Shown piece by piece: positions 19,997 through 29,616 of a DNA stretch of 54,594 nucleotides (the stretch's first letter is position 1; each line of letters opens with the position of its first letter). A program made the position numbers and the translations under genes. The DNA is from Cochliopodium minus. Its lineage: Eukaryota > Discosea > Himatismenida > Cochliopodiidae. Below the pieces are notes generated by a model. It was not told the DNA's origin, did no database searches, and saw only the letters and a program-made list of their open reading frames with translations. The stretch is taken from the NCBI GenBank assembly GCA_024220525.1, contig JAMYWO010000233.1, positions 10,522-65,115 on the forward strand, in the 5' to 3' direction.

Positions 19997-22900
19997 TTAA
20001 ATTTCGTCAACATCAACAAGGATAGTATCTCTTTTTTTCTTCTTTTTCGAAACAAGAGAATCATCCACATTAGAAATAGAAACAGAAGTAAGACCAAATA
20101 TTTCATCGACTTGGAGGTTCAAGTTATTTCTGAGTTGTTGTTTTTTTTTCTCTTTTTCGATTTCCTCAGGAGTTTTTTCTCTTCTTTGAGCCTTTATTTC
20201 CTCCACTTTCTTGTTTTGGGAAGTCTTTACTGTTTTCGCGCTTTGCTTGCTTTGTGCATAAGAGTATTGGGTGTTCTGTTGAGGAGAGGTTGATTTTTTG
20301 GTTGAAGGGGAAGGCTGGTCGAGAGGAGGATCGAATTGGTCATCTTCTAATTGATCATCGTACTGTAGATCGTATTGTTCATCATAAATTTCCTCTTCGG
20401 GGTTTAGTTCGGGAGTCTTTTCTTTTGTTTGGTTGTATTGGCTGTGTTGGTTATTTTGTTGAAAGGGAGGTCTGTTATTGTTTGAATCATAACTTCTGTT
20501 GAAATGTTGAGGAGGGGCTGGATTTCTGTTGTGAAAGTTATTGTGATTAGAGTTATTGATGTTATTAGCAGTGGGAGAATTGCTAGTGTTGTATCTTTCA
20601 TTGTTGTTATATCTATTAAAAGAGTTATTGTTGTTAAATCTTTCTCCATTATAGTTGTTGTTATTGTTGTATCTATTAAAGGTGTTATTGTGATTTGTAT
20701 TGTTAAAGTTGTTATTAAAGTTATTAAATCTTTCATTGTTATTATTGTTGTTATTAAATCTTTCATAATTGTTATTATTGTTGTTATTAATGTTGTTATT
20801 GTTATTAATGTTATTGTTGTTATTAATGTTGTTGTTATTGCTTCTATTGAAACTGTTGTTAAAAGTACGATTACTGTTGTTGCTAAATCTTTCACCACTG
20901 CTGTTGTTATTATTTCTATTTAAATTGTTATTGCTAACAGAATTGTTAATGTTACTATTGTTGTATCTTTCTCCATTATTGTTGGTATTATATCTTTCAC
21001 CATTATTGTTAATGTTATTATTGTTATTATATCTGTCATTATTGTTAATGTTATTATTGGTATTATTATATCTGTCGTTATTGTTGGTATTGTTATTATT
21101 GGTATTATATCTGTCACCATTATTAGTATTATTATATCTTTCACCATTATTGGTATTATTATATCTGTCATTATTGTTGGTATTATATCTTTCACCATTA
21201 TTGTTATTAACTCTTTCATTATTAGAATTGTTGTATCGATTAAAAGTGTTATTGTTATTAGCATTGTTATTTCTTTCACTATTATTATTGTTTCTGTTAA
21301 AAGTATTAGTATTGTATCTATCTCCATTACTGTTAGTATTATATCTTTCACTATTATTGTTAGTATTGTATCTACCACCATTATTAGTATTATTATATCT
21401 TTCACTATTATTATTGTATCTGTTATTATTGTTATTATTGTTATTGTTGTGTCTGTTGTTATTCCCAAAAGAATTAGTGGAAGAAGTATGAGAAGTATGA
21501 GGAGGGTTAATGGGAGTATTAGAAGAAGGGTGAGAAGAAGAGGTATTGTTATCAGGGGAAGGAGAATCAGATTTAATTTTAATGAGGGGTTGTTCTTGTT
21601 GTGAAGAGGAAGAATAAAAATTAATATTACCTCTGTTTATGTTGTTACTTCTATTTATGTTGTTATAATTATTACATCTATTTATGTTATTACTTCTAAT
21701 AAAGTTATAATTATTGTTACTATTGTTCTTTACATTATTACCAAAAAGATGATAATACGTCACATTCCCCACATACCTCGCTCTATTTAAAGAATTTGTC
21801 AAAGAAAGAGAAGATGAAAGAGGGGAGGAGGAAAGAGGGGAGGAAAGGGAGGAGAAAAAACGTTTGGAAGCAGTGAAATCTCTGCGAGGAGGTTTTTTGG
21901 GTCTTTCTTTTTTTGTTTTTTCAATTTTGGGTTGGGATAAAGACTCCTCGTCTATGTTTGTTTCGAGAAGCGTATCGTCGTAATCATCAAAGTCCTCTTC
22001 TATCTTTTTGCTTGGAGAGGAGGAGGGAGAAGAATGGGGAGACTTGGGTTCTTTCTTTTTGGATTGATTCTTTTCTTTGTTGAGAAGAGCCTGTTGCTTT
22101 TTCAACTTTTCTTTTTCTTTGGCAGGCAATTTTTCTTTTTTCTTTTTTGGTGGATTCTTTTTGGGGGTGTTTCCTTCATCTTCTGTTTCTGTTTCTGTTT
22201 CTGTTTCTGTTGCATCTGTTTCGGTTGCATCTGTTTCGGTTGCATCTGATTCACTTCCTGATGCATCTTCATTGGATTGTTGCCTTTTAGCGGATGGTTT
22301 GACTTTATCGCTTCCATCATTGTTATTGCTGTTACTGGAGGTGCTATAATCATTTCTTGGGATATAATTTTTTCTATTTGAGCTATTATAGTTGCTGGTT
22401 CTATTTCCATTGAATCCATTTCTATTATTGAATCCATTTCTATTATTATTGTTATTTCTATTGCTGTATCTGTTGTTATTACTCTTTTCAAGAGAATCAT
22501 TTTTATTGTTGAATGGTTTTTCTTTCTCACATTCTCTACATGTATCTCTACTTGCAAAATTGACAAATCCACAACCACATTTCCAATCTCCTGGTCTTGT
22601 TTCATTATTATTGTTTCTATCATTTCTCTTATTGAAAGAATCCCTATTGTTATCTCTTTTAATGAATGTATTTCTGTTGGTTGTGTTGATATCATCCTTA
22701 TTATTGCTGTATCTGTTGTTGTTACTCTTTTCAAGAGAATCATTTTTATTGTTGAATGGTTTTTCTTTCTCACATTCTCTACATGTATCTCTACTTGCAA
22801 AATTAACAAATCCACAACCACATTTCCAATCTCCTGGTCTCATATCATTATTATTGTTTCTATCATTTCTCTTATTGAAAGAATCTCTCTTGTTATCTCT

Positions 22901-23599
22901 TTTATTGAATGTATTTTTGTTGGTTGTATTTGTTTCATCGTTATCATTGTTGTCGAAAGGTTTTTCTTTCTCACATTCTTTACATGAATCTCTACTTGCA
23001 AAATTGACAAATCCACACCCACATTTCCAATCTCCTGGTCTCATTTCATTATTATTGTTTCTTTCATTTCTCTTATTGAAAGAATCCCTGCTTCTCTTCT
23101 CACTAAATTTGTATGTTTTGTTTATTTTATCAGTATCTCTATTCTTCAAATTAATATCAGATTGATCACTTTCTTTATCATTGTTGGTGGATTGATTTTG
23201 TTCAGCCTCCTCATTTTTATCGAGGGAACCAGAAAGAAGGGAAAATTTTTGAGTTTTTTCTTGATTTAATTGTTCCTCAATAGAGCCATCTTCGTCGCTT
23301 CTCCATTTAGAATGCAAAATCCTTGTGATAGCTTCAGGACTCACTCCATATCTCTTCGCAATCACCACTAAAGGTGTCCCTTGTGATTTTAATATTCTTA
23401 CATGTGCCATTTCCACTCTTGTAAGCTTTTTCTTTGGATTCCAATTTGCTTGTATTCCTTTTTCTTCTAAAATCATCTTCTTCAATAGTTTATGTGTTAT
23501 CTTATTTGCTACTTCATAGCCATATTTTGGTTCCAATTTTTTCATCAAATGATTTTTTTTCTCTTGATAACCTTCATCCGTAAGAACACTTTGTTTCAT
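19997..23599 (-). CDS. Neugrin/Rrg9-like HTH plus three RanBP2-type zinc fingers, Asn-rich
   Basis: This is a single exon of 1200 residues. Residues about 50-105 (KKLTRVEMAHVRILKSQG, VIAKRYGVSPEAITRILHSKW) match the neugrin/Rrg9 helix-turn-helix pattern (family: LTREAMEQIRYL...LAEGFDVSTDVIRRVLKSKF). Three zinc fingers follow at about residues 190, 255 and 335: DWKCGCGFVNFASRD.C.EC. They have CxC rather than the common CX2-4C spacing. RanBP2-type fingers bind RNA or ubiquitin. The remainder is low complexity: Asp/Thr-Glu runs, then dozens of NNGERYNTNN units, and a basic KKKKKR segment near the end. Neugrin family proteins act in mitochondrial RNA/translation, but no clear presequence is visible, so the location is open. 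Confidence 0.72.
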   Translation of the reverse strand: MKQSVLTDEGYQEKKNHLMKKLEPKYGYEVANKITHKLLKKMILEEKGIQANWNPKKKLTRVEMAHVRILKSQGTPLVVIAKRYGVSPEAITRILHSKWRSDEDGSIEEQLNQEKTQKFSLLSGSLDKNEEAEQNQSTNNDKESDQSDINLKNRDTDKINKTYKFSEKRSRDSFNKRNERNNNNEMRPGDWKCGCGFVNFASRDSCKECEKEKPFDNNDNDETNTTNKNTFNKRDNKRDSFNKRNDRNNNNDMRPGDWKCGCGFVNFASRDTCRECEKEKPFNNKNDSLEKSNNNRYSNNKDDINTTNRNTFIKRDNNRDSFNKRNDRNNNNETRPGDWKCGCGFVNFASRDTCRECEKEKPFNNKNDSLEKSNNNRYSNRNNNNNRNGFNNRNGFNGNRTSNYNSSNRKNYIPRNDYSTSSNSNNNDGSDKVKPSAKRQQSNEDASGSESDATETDATETDATETETETETEDEGNTPKKNPPKKKKEKLPAKEKEKLKKQQALLNKEKNQSKKKEPKSPHSSPSSSPSKKIEEDFDDYDDTLLETNIDEESLSQPKIEKTKKERPKKPPRRDFTASKRFFSSLSSPLSSSPLSSSLSLTNSLNRARYVGNVTYYHLFGNNVKNNSNNNYNFIRSNNINRCNNYNNINRSNNINRGNINFYSSSSQQEQPLIKIKSDSPSPDNNTSSSHPSSNTPINPPHTSHTSSTNSFGNNNRHNNNNNNNNNRYNNNSERYNNTNNGGRYNTNNNSERYNTNSNGDRYNTNTFNRNNNNSERNNNANNNNTFNRYNNSNNERVNNNNGERYNTNNNDRYNNTNNGERYNNTNNGDRYNTNNNNTNNNDRYNNTNNNINNNDRYNNNNNINNNGERYNTNNNGERYNNSNINNSVSNNNLNRNNNNSSGERFSNNSNRTFNNSFNRSNNNNINNNNNINNNNNINNNNNNNYERFNNNNNNNERFNNFNNNFNNTNHNNTFNRYNNNNNYNGERFNNNNSFNRYNNNERYNTSNSPTANNINNSNHNNFHNRNPAPPQHFNRSYDSNNNRPPFQQNNQHSQYNQTKEKTPELNPEEEIYDEQYDLQYDDQLEDDQFDPPLDQPSPSTKKSTSPQQNTQYSYAQSKQSAKTVKTSQNKKVEEIKAQRREKTPEEIEKEKKKQQLRNNLNLQVDEIFGLTSVSISNVDDSLVSKKKKKRDTILVDVDEI
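20560..21480 (-). repeat. Tandem ERYNNTNNG-type codon repeats
   Basis: Imperfect repeats encode ERYNNTNNGD/ERFNNNNN units of 27-42 nt within the neugrin-like gene. Repeat-to-repeat changes are mostly whole codons, as expected for replication slippage that keeps the frame. Confidence 0.85.
22518..23045 (-). repeat. Three tandemly duplicated zinc-finger coding blocks
   Basis: Near-identical blocks lie at about 22953-23043, 22758-22844 and 22518-22602. Each encodes RPGDWKCGCGFVNFASRD plus a shared Lys/Arg/Asn linker (RDSFNKRN). DNA identity is high even at silent positions, pointing to recent duplication or gene conversion. Confidence 0.85.
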
Positions 23600-23661
23600 T
23601 TCTCTAATTTTTGTTTGAGGAAAATTTTTATTGTTTGATTATATTTTCATATAAAATTATT

Positions 23662-23904
23662 TTACTCTATATCTTCTTTGAATGGTACTTTTTCCAAATC
23701 ATCATATTGTTCATGAGATAAAATCGATTCATTTTTCAATAAATCTTCCACAGTTGGTTTTTCTTTCTTTGGGATTTGATCTTCATCTGATTCTTGTGCT
23801 TCAAATCTATTTGATTTTGCAATATTTGAAAAATTAAATGAAGATATCCTTTTGAATCTGATTAAATTGGTCCAGCCTATCTTTTTTTTAGAAATAATCT
23901 TCAT
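23662..23904 (-). CDS. Small unknown protein, 80 residues
   Basis: Not recognised. It is a single exon with ATG at 23904-23902. The first 35 residues are basic with Phe/Ile and few acids (MKIISKKKIGWTNLIRFKRI), compatible with a mitochondrial presequence. The rest is acidic and contains KPTVEDLLKNESILSHEQYDDL, which could form a short helix. It lies 63 bp upstream of the start of the neugrin-like gene on the same strand. Confidence 0.5.
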   Translation of the reverse strand: MKIISKKKIGWTNLIRFKRISSFNFSNIAKSNRFEAQESDEDQIPKKEKPTVEDLLKNESILSHEQYDDLEKVPFKEDIE

Positions 23905-24066
23905 TTTTTTTTATTATTTCATATCTTTGTAAGTTGTGAGCTAAAAATGATAATTGAATTAGTAGTTTGAAATTATTACTGAATAGTTAAAAGATAAATC
24001 ACATGCAATCAATATTCACTTTAGAAAACTGGAAAAATATTTAAATAAAATTGAAAACAAAATAAG

Positions 24067-25539
24067 ATGGGAAATAAACAACCAGAAATAATTGAAATAC
24101 AAAATAGCGATTGGTAATTCGATTTTTAATCCTCTAATTTTTAATATTAATAAAACAAAGTGATGGGGATCTAAGGAAATTGATAAATAAAGACTATGAA
24201 CGTATAGAAGACAACAATGATGTATTATCACAAGAAGAAATAAGTGATTTAGGTATATTCTTATGAAATTAAAGCCAAAATTCAAACATTCATTTTAAAA
24301 AGAAAGAATATTATCAAAATTAAAAAATGTGAAATCAAGAGAACCAAAATATCGACCTAATTCCTTCTATGGTAATCTAAATATTAATAATGATCAATAT
24401 ATGAATATTCGGGTAAGTTTCTATTAAATTTAATAGAAATTTCAAAGAAAAAAAAAAAAATCAAAAAGGTTCCAAAATCAAATCCAAAAATCAAACCATG
24501 GTAAGAAAAAGAAAATAATTTTACAATTTTAAATCTTTATTAAACAAAAAAAAGGCTAACAAATAACATCCTTCTAATAACACTGGTTTGGCAAGTACTT
24601 ACAGTATTGATTTTTAGAGGTAATTTGATTCTTTTTTTAAAAAAATTTAAATTAATTGACAAAATTTTCCTACAGTTGGTTTTGATGATCCATATAGTAA
24701 TAATTTATTGATGGGAGGAATAATACTTATGTTATTTTTACAAACTATCCAATTAATATTCACAGTTTTAATCGTAAAAAAAAAATCAATGTTTTAACTG
24801 TATTTTAAAACTTTTTTTTTGATTTACTTTAAAAGTCTATTAAATTAACCAAGCAAATTTTGCATGGTACAGTCAGTAATTGGTTAGAAAATATTAACTT
24901 TATTTTAAAAAAAAAAAAATTCTAAAAAAACTTTTTTAAAAAGGTTTTTGATACAAAGGTAAAGAATGAAAAAATTAACATTTAATTTATTTTACATTTA
25001 AAACAAAGTTACCTTTCTACCATACTACTTTTTGGTAAATTGCTTTTTTAATTTCCAAATAAAATTAACAACACTTTTAGCTGGTAAAACAAAAAATGTT
25101 TTTTTATTAAACAATTATTTCAGTCCTTTTTTTTAAAATAAAAGGAATTTATTCGCTGGTTTACAGAATATCTGATACCTCTTTTGTTGGATTGATAGGA
25201 TCAGACCAAATAAACAATCGTCTAACTCACGATCTTATTTTCATCAGATTTATTTATTTTTCGACTTCAGTATTTATTATTCTTTTAAAAAACCTCGTCA
25301 TAATTTAACATTTTTAAAAAGGTTATGACTACAAGTGGGTTTGGAGATATACATAGTGCTAGATGGTTTGGTGATTTAGTTGTGATTGTACAAATGCTAT
25401 TAAGTGTGTAATAACCTTTGTTTTTAATTCTTTTTTTTTAATTTGGAAATTTTTTAAAATTCAAAATAAATTTAGATTATTCACCACAGTTATTTTTGTT
25501 CGTGGATTAGAAGTACTCTCACAAGTGAATCCAAAGTGA
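24067..25539 (+). CDS. Single-pore cation (potassium-type) channel
   Basis: Twelve exons: 24067-24113, 24161-24252, 24303-24412, 24468-24499, 24555-24619, 24676-24773, 24836-24882, 24944-24958, 25009-25034, 25124-25269, 25322-25407, 25476-25539. The sum is exactly 276 codons including stop. An acidic N-terminal tail of about 95 residues is followed by four hydrophobic segments (NNILLITLVWQVLTVLIF; LLMGGIILMLFLQTIQLIF; SYLSTILLFVLFF; LVVIVQMLLSVLFTTVIFV). Between the third and fourth lies the pore loop FIYFSTSVMTTSGFGDIHSA. Its TTSGFGD resembles the potassium filter T(V/I)G(Y/F)GD with Ser where Val/Ile is usual. The GFGDI core and position before the last helix fit the Ion_trans_2 family. With one filter per chain, a tetramer is expected. 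Most exons are 15-150 nt. Confidence 0.75.
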
Positions 25540-25690
25540 AAAATAAATTTGAATTAAAATTATTTATTACATTTTTTTTTTTTTTTGAGAATGGGAGATG
25601 ATTAATAAAATAAAATAATAAAAAATAAAAAAAAAAAATTGATATTATTTGATTTTTTTAAAATTACTTTGTGAAAAGAAAAGAAAGATA

Positions 25691-26391
25691 ATGAATCAAT
25701 CTAAAGTTTTATCAAACAAGTCATTCTTCTGGAGTAAAAAAAATAAATAAAAAATAATCAAATAAAAATATAATTAATTATTTTCAGATTATATATATTT
25801 CTGCTTATTAATTTCCTCATTCCCCCTTGAATAAATGGTCATTTCTAATCCCTTATTATTTTTGAATATAAAGAAATATTTATTGCATTCTTTTTCATTG
25901 GGATACTATCATTTATTGGATTGAAACCATCAGGCTTATATAAATATATAGAACTATCATGGCTGATATCATTGTGTTTTATTTGGACCGGAATGAGTGC
26001 AGCTATTGCATTATTTGAATTTTATATGAAATTTATTAGCACCAATATCGATACAATGGTTATAGATGCAGGAAGAACAGTAGCATTTGGACTCCAAAGA
26101 ATGGAAATTTTATTTATACACGTGGTATGGTTATTCACAATTGAATGGGGTATCATCAATCAAAAAAAACTCAATGTAGAAATATATGTTGCTCTTTTGG
26201 TCACCATTTTGGTTGTTATTCAAATATTTGCTATTCAACCAATTATGGATAAGAAAGCAAGAGATTTGATTGATAATAAGAGAATTCCTAAAGGTGGATT
26301 GCATTTGAGAAGATTTTATCTCCTTGAAATTTTGAAAATTTTCCTCTTCATCATTGTTTTGGTTTCTAATTTTTTCTCCACAACCAACTGA
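25691..26391 (+). CDS. Multi-pass membrane protein of unknown function
   Basis: Two exons, 25691-25733 and 25874-26391, with a 140-bp intron; 186 residues. I skipped the open stretch 25788-25827 inside the intron because it would force an in-frame stop. Five hydrophobic segments are visible: FIAFFFIGILSFIGL, LISLCFIWTGMSAAIALF, ILFIHVVWLFTI, YVALLVTILVVIQIFAI and EILKIFLFIIVLVSNFF. A conserved-looking loop VIDAGRTVAFGLQRMEILF and PIMDKKARDL recall small bacterial four-helix membrane proteins whose function I do not know; that resemblance is weak. It follows the channel gene by 151 bp on the same strand. Confidence 0.65.
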
Positions 26392-26684
26392 GAAGAAAAA
26401 AAATAATTATAAAATTTTATAATATCCAAACATTTTATACAAAAAATTTTCAATCTTACAAAAAGAATACACATTTAAATAAAACTTTTTCAATTTGTAT
26501 TTTTATTCATTTCTTTACTTTTCCTGTTGTATTTTTTGTTTATCATATTAGTTTGTGAGTATTTGTTTAAAAATTTCACTCCGATACAGTCACTGCTTTG
26601 AGCGAAAGTGTTAAATTATTGAAGAAGATTTACAAAGTTTCAAAAAAAAAAAAAAAAAATCGAAATTTAAAATTACAAACAAAT

Positions 26685-28298
26685 ATGGATGAATTAAATG
26701 AAGATGAAAATGTTTTAATATCTGTAAAAAATCCCAATAAATCAAAACCTTTATATTTTATAAACTCTTTTTTTTATTTTTCTTTCAGTCGAAAAAAATT
26801 TTTCTAGAATTAGAATGCCCAATTTGTATGAACGTATTGAATGATCCACATATTACAAGTAAAATTACCAACATGAATCTATTTTTCACTTTATTAAATT
26901 CTATATCCAACATCCTTAGTTTGTGGCCATAATTTTTGCCCTAAATGTATTGAAGGTTAATTAATATTCAATTTCTTAAAACATAATAGCTTACAAAATT
27001 CCATAGATGCACTCAATCTAGTAAAAATACTTATATTTCCTTTATAAATTAAAAAATAATCGAAAATCAAAAAAGAAAAAATCATGCCCTTGTTGTAATA
27101 AACAAATTACAATCAAAGAAGTATTTAAAAATCATCATCTCAATTCCATCATCTCCCTCCTCAAAAAGGAAAAGGAAATAGAATCCAAAAAACAATTCTC
27201 CAATCTGCTCAACAAATCAAACAACAAAATACCCACCTTATCTTTTAATAATCAAAAAAACGAAGATATGAAATTCAGTCCGATAGGTTCTTTCCAAAAT
27301 TTAAAAAAAAAAAAAAATTCATTCAATTGATCCCAAAAAAAAAATTAATTACTCAAAAAAAAAAAAAGAAACAATTTTCCACAATCACATGAAAAAGAGT
27401 TTGTCTCAATATGAAATATATTACCAAGAAATAAAATCAAGGTATTTACAAACGAGTAAACTTTTTTTTAATCATAAAAAAATTTAATTTTTTAATTTTT
27501 TTAAATATTATTTCTTCATCATTTTTTTAAAAAATAAAATCTTTATTAGTGGAAAAATTAAATGAAGATTACGTAAATAGAATGTGGAATGTAGAAAAAG
27601 AAGGAAGTGAAAAGAAAGTTTCGAAAGAAGTGATGGGAGAGGAAATAAAAAAACTAAAGGAGGAGTGTGAACAGAAAAAGAAAGAGTTGCAAGATAACTT
27701 TAGCAATCTGGAAAAACTTTTGATAGAAAATTACGATAAGTTTTTTTCACAATTTGCTATTGAGCCTATTTTTCTTCCTGTTTCTGTAAATATTAAATTG
27801 GAATGTGAAAATGTTTTACTTCAAAATATTGTTATTAAATCTGATGAAACTTTGTCACATTTGAGGTCTCTCGTAAAATCTAGGTTACAAGAAATAAACA
27901 ACCCTTTGCTTGAAGATTTCAAAGAAAGAAACCTTTTTCTTCTTCAAAGAGCTTTTTCTAATGATAAAGATAACTTGATCATTTTGACTGAGAAAACTCC
28001 TTTTGCCTCATTTAAAATAGAACAGGGGAGTTTGATTGTTGTGAGGGGTGCTTTGAAACTTCAGTCAAACAAGCCTCTTGTTTGCTTTTCTTTGGAATTT
28101 GATCCTAATGTCAAAAAATCTGTCAATTACTTTACTTGCAAAACTTGTAATCTTAATTGGATCTGTGAGAATTGCTCTGGTGCTTGTCACAATGGTCACT
28201 TGATTCAATCTTACATCCTTAATCATCAGCCTAGTTATGCTTGTTGTTACTGCAAGCGTTCTAAGAATGTCAAGTGTAACTGTTTACAAAATAAATAA
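26685..28298 (+). CDS. RING finger plus UBR-box-like protein, probable E3 ubiquitin ligase
   Basis: Seven exons: 26685-26723, 26789-26858, 26920-26955, 27007-27020, 27076-27286, 27369-27455, 27550-28298. They give 401 residues with every phase closed. A RING is assembled across four exons: CPIC, then CGHNFCPKC, then CPCC, with conventional spacing. A coiled coil (about 170-215) follows. Near the C-terminus YFTCKTCNLNWICENCSGACHNGH and CCYCKRSKNVKCNC show the cysteine/histidine layout of a UBR zinc box, which in N-recognins reads destabilising N-termini. Between them is a beta-rich module (SVNIKLECENVLLQNIVIKS) that may be ubiquitin-like. The last UBR cysteines have a variant spacing (CCYCK...CNC), so N-degron binding is not assured. 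Confidence 0.75.
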
Positions 28299-28433
28299 AG
28301 ATTTGATCATTGCAAAATTCAAAGATCATTTCTTTTATGTTTGTTTCTTAAATATAAAAAATAAAATATTATATAAAAAAAATCTCTTTCATTGTTTTTG
28401 ATTGGAAAAGAGAAACAAATATAATCTCAAAAA

Positions 28434-29567
28434 ATGGATAATAACCAAAATGTAGTTGAAGAAAATAATAAAATAGAATCCACAAAGAATGAAGAAATTA
28501 CAAATTCTCCCCCAGAAAATATTGATGCAAGTACTGAAAACAATTTAGAAGTAAATAATGAAAATGTGAATACAAATAATAACATTTTAGTTGATGAAGA
28601 AGATCTTGTTGAAATTAACAAAATTGAAAATGAGGAATTGGTTGAAATAATAAACAAAATGGAATCAACATCACAAGAATCTCAATCCACCGAAATTTTG
28701 GAAGAAATAAATGACGAAATACTCGAAGAATACTTGGAATTGATTGATGAAGATAAGATTGAGATAATCGAATCAGAGGAGTTATTAGAATTAATCGAAG
28801 AGGAAGAAGAATTACTCGAATTGAAAGAAACAAGCGAAGAAAATAGTGAATTGGAAGAATTATATGAAACTACTGAAGATGTATGTCTTGAGCTCAAAAC
28901 ATCCATCAGTGAGAATCAGATAAGGCAGATAATAAAGATGATCAAAATTTTGAGAAAGAAATCCCTCTTATCCATGAAGAAGGGACTTTTCTATGCTCTT
29001 TCATTGGATGATAAAAAGCAACAAAATCATATCAAGCTTTTGATAAAGGCAAATCTCCATTCCTTCCTTTTTTTTTAACCTTTCTCAAATTTATATTCAA
29101 ATTAGAACTTCCCTATCCTTATCAAGAAACTGGGATTACTTTTGGCACATCATTTCAAGACAGGAGGAAAAAATTCAAAGACAATTTCCGCCCTCAATCA
29201 AATTTTGGAAATCGTCATTTCACAACACAAACTCTTTTATACCCCTATTGCATCCACTGAATCAAATGATGAGGAATTGAAAGAATTGCCTGATACAGAA
29301 AACAATGAGGAGAATGATATCAAAGAGAACAAGGGTGATGATCAAAATAACCAAAATGTAATTGAAGAAAATAAGAATGAGATACAAGAGAACAAGATTG
29401 AGTCTGATATCAAAGAGAATATTGTTGAAAATGAAGACAAATCAGAATCTCACCAAAATAATCACAGTGAAATACAAGAGAACAAGAATGATATTCTTTC
29501 ACTTTCCAATACATCTCATGTTGATACTTCTAATACCGAATCCAACGAATCAAAAGATAATAATTGA
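28434..29567 (+). CDS. Acidic protein with central helical domain, unknown
   Basis: Exons 28434-29048 and 29106-29567 give 358 residues. The only way I can join them is a GC-AG intron (AAAG/GCAAAT ... ATTAG), which keeps phase 0. The first 160 residues are Glu/Asn/Ile-rich and very acidic. Residues about 165-260 form a helix-rich core (SENQIRQIIKMIKILRKKSL, HIKLLIKNFPILIKKLGLLL, NQILEIVISQHKLFY) that looks like a small folded domain. The last 95 residues are again Glu/Asn/Lys-rich. I recognise no family. If the intron is not spliced, the product would end at 29079 after 214 residues, losing half of the core. Confidence 0.6.
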
Positions 29568-29616
29568 TCAAATTTTTTTCATTTATGAAATTTATAAAAA
29601 AAAAAAATATTAAAAA

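Noticed and set aside
20504-23165. Long Leu/Ile-rich open frames on the plus strand opposite the neugrin-like gene
   Set aside because: They are antisense shadows of AAT/AAC (Asn) and GAT codons; no membrane-protein pattern or start context supports them.
25081-25083. A 3-nt exon (CTG between AG and GT) in the channel gene
   Set aside because: It is not needed. The join 25034 to 25124 closes phase, and including CTG would leave a stop soon after.
25788-25830. Extra exon in the membrane-protein gene, requiring an in-frame TGA or TAA
   Set aside because: Skipping it (25733 to 25874) closes the phase exactly and gives a normal 186-residue frame.
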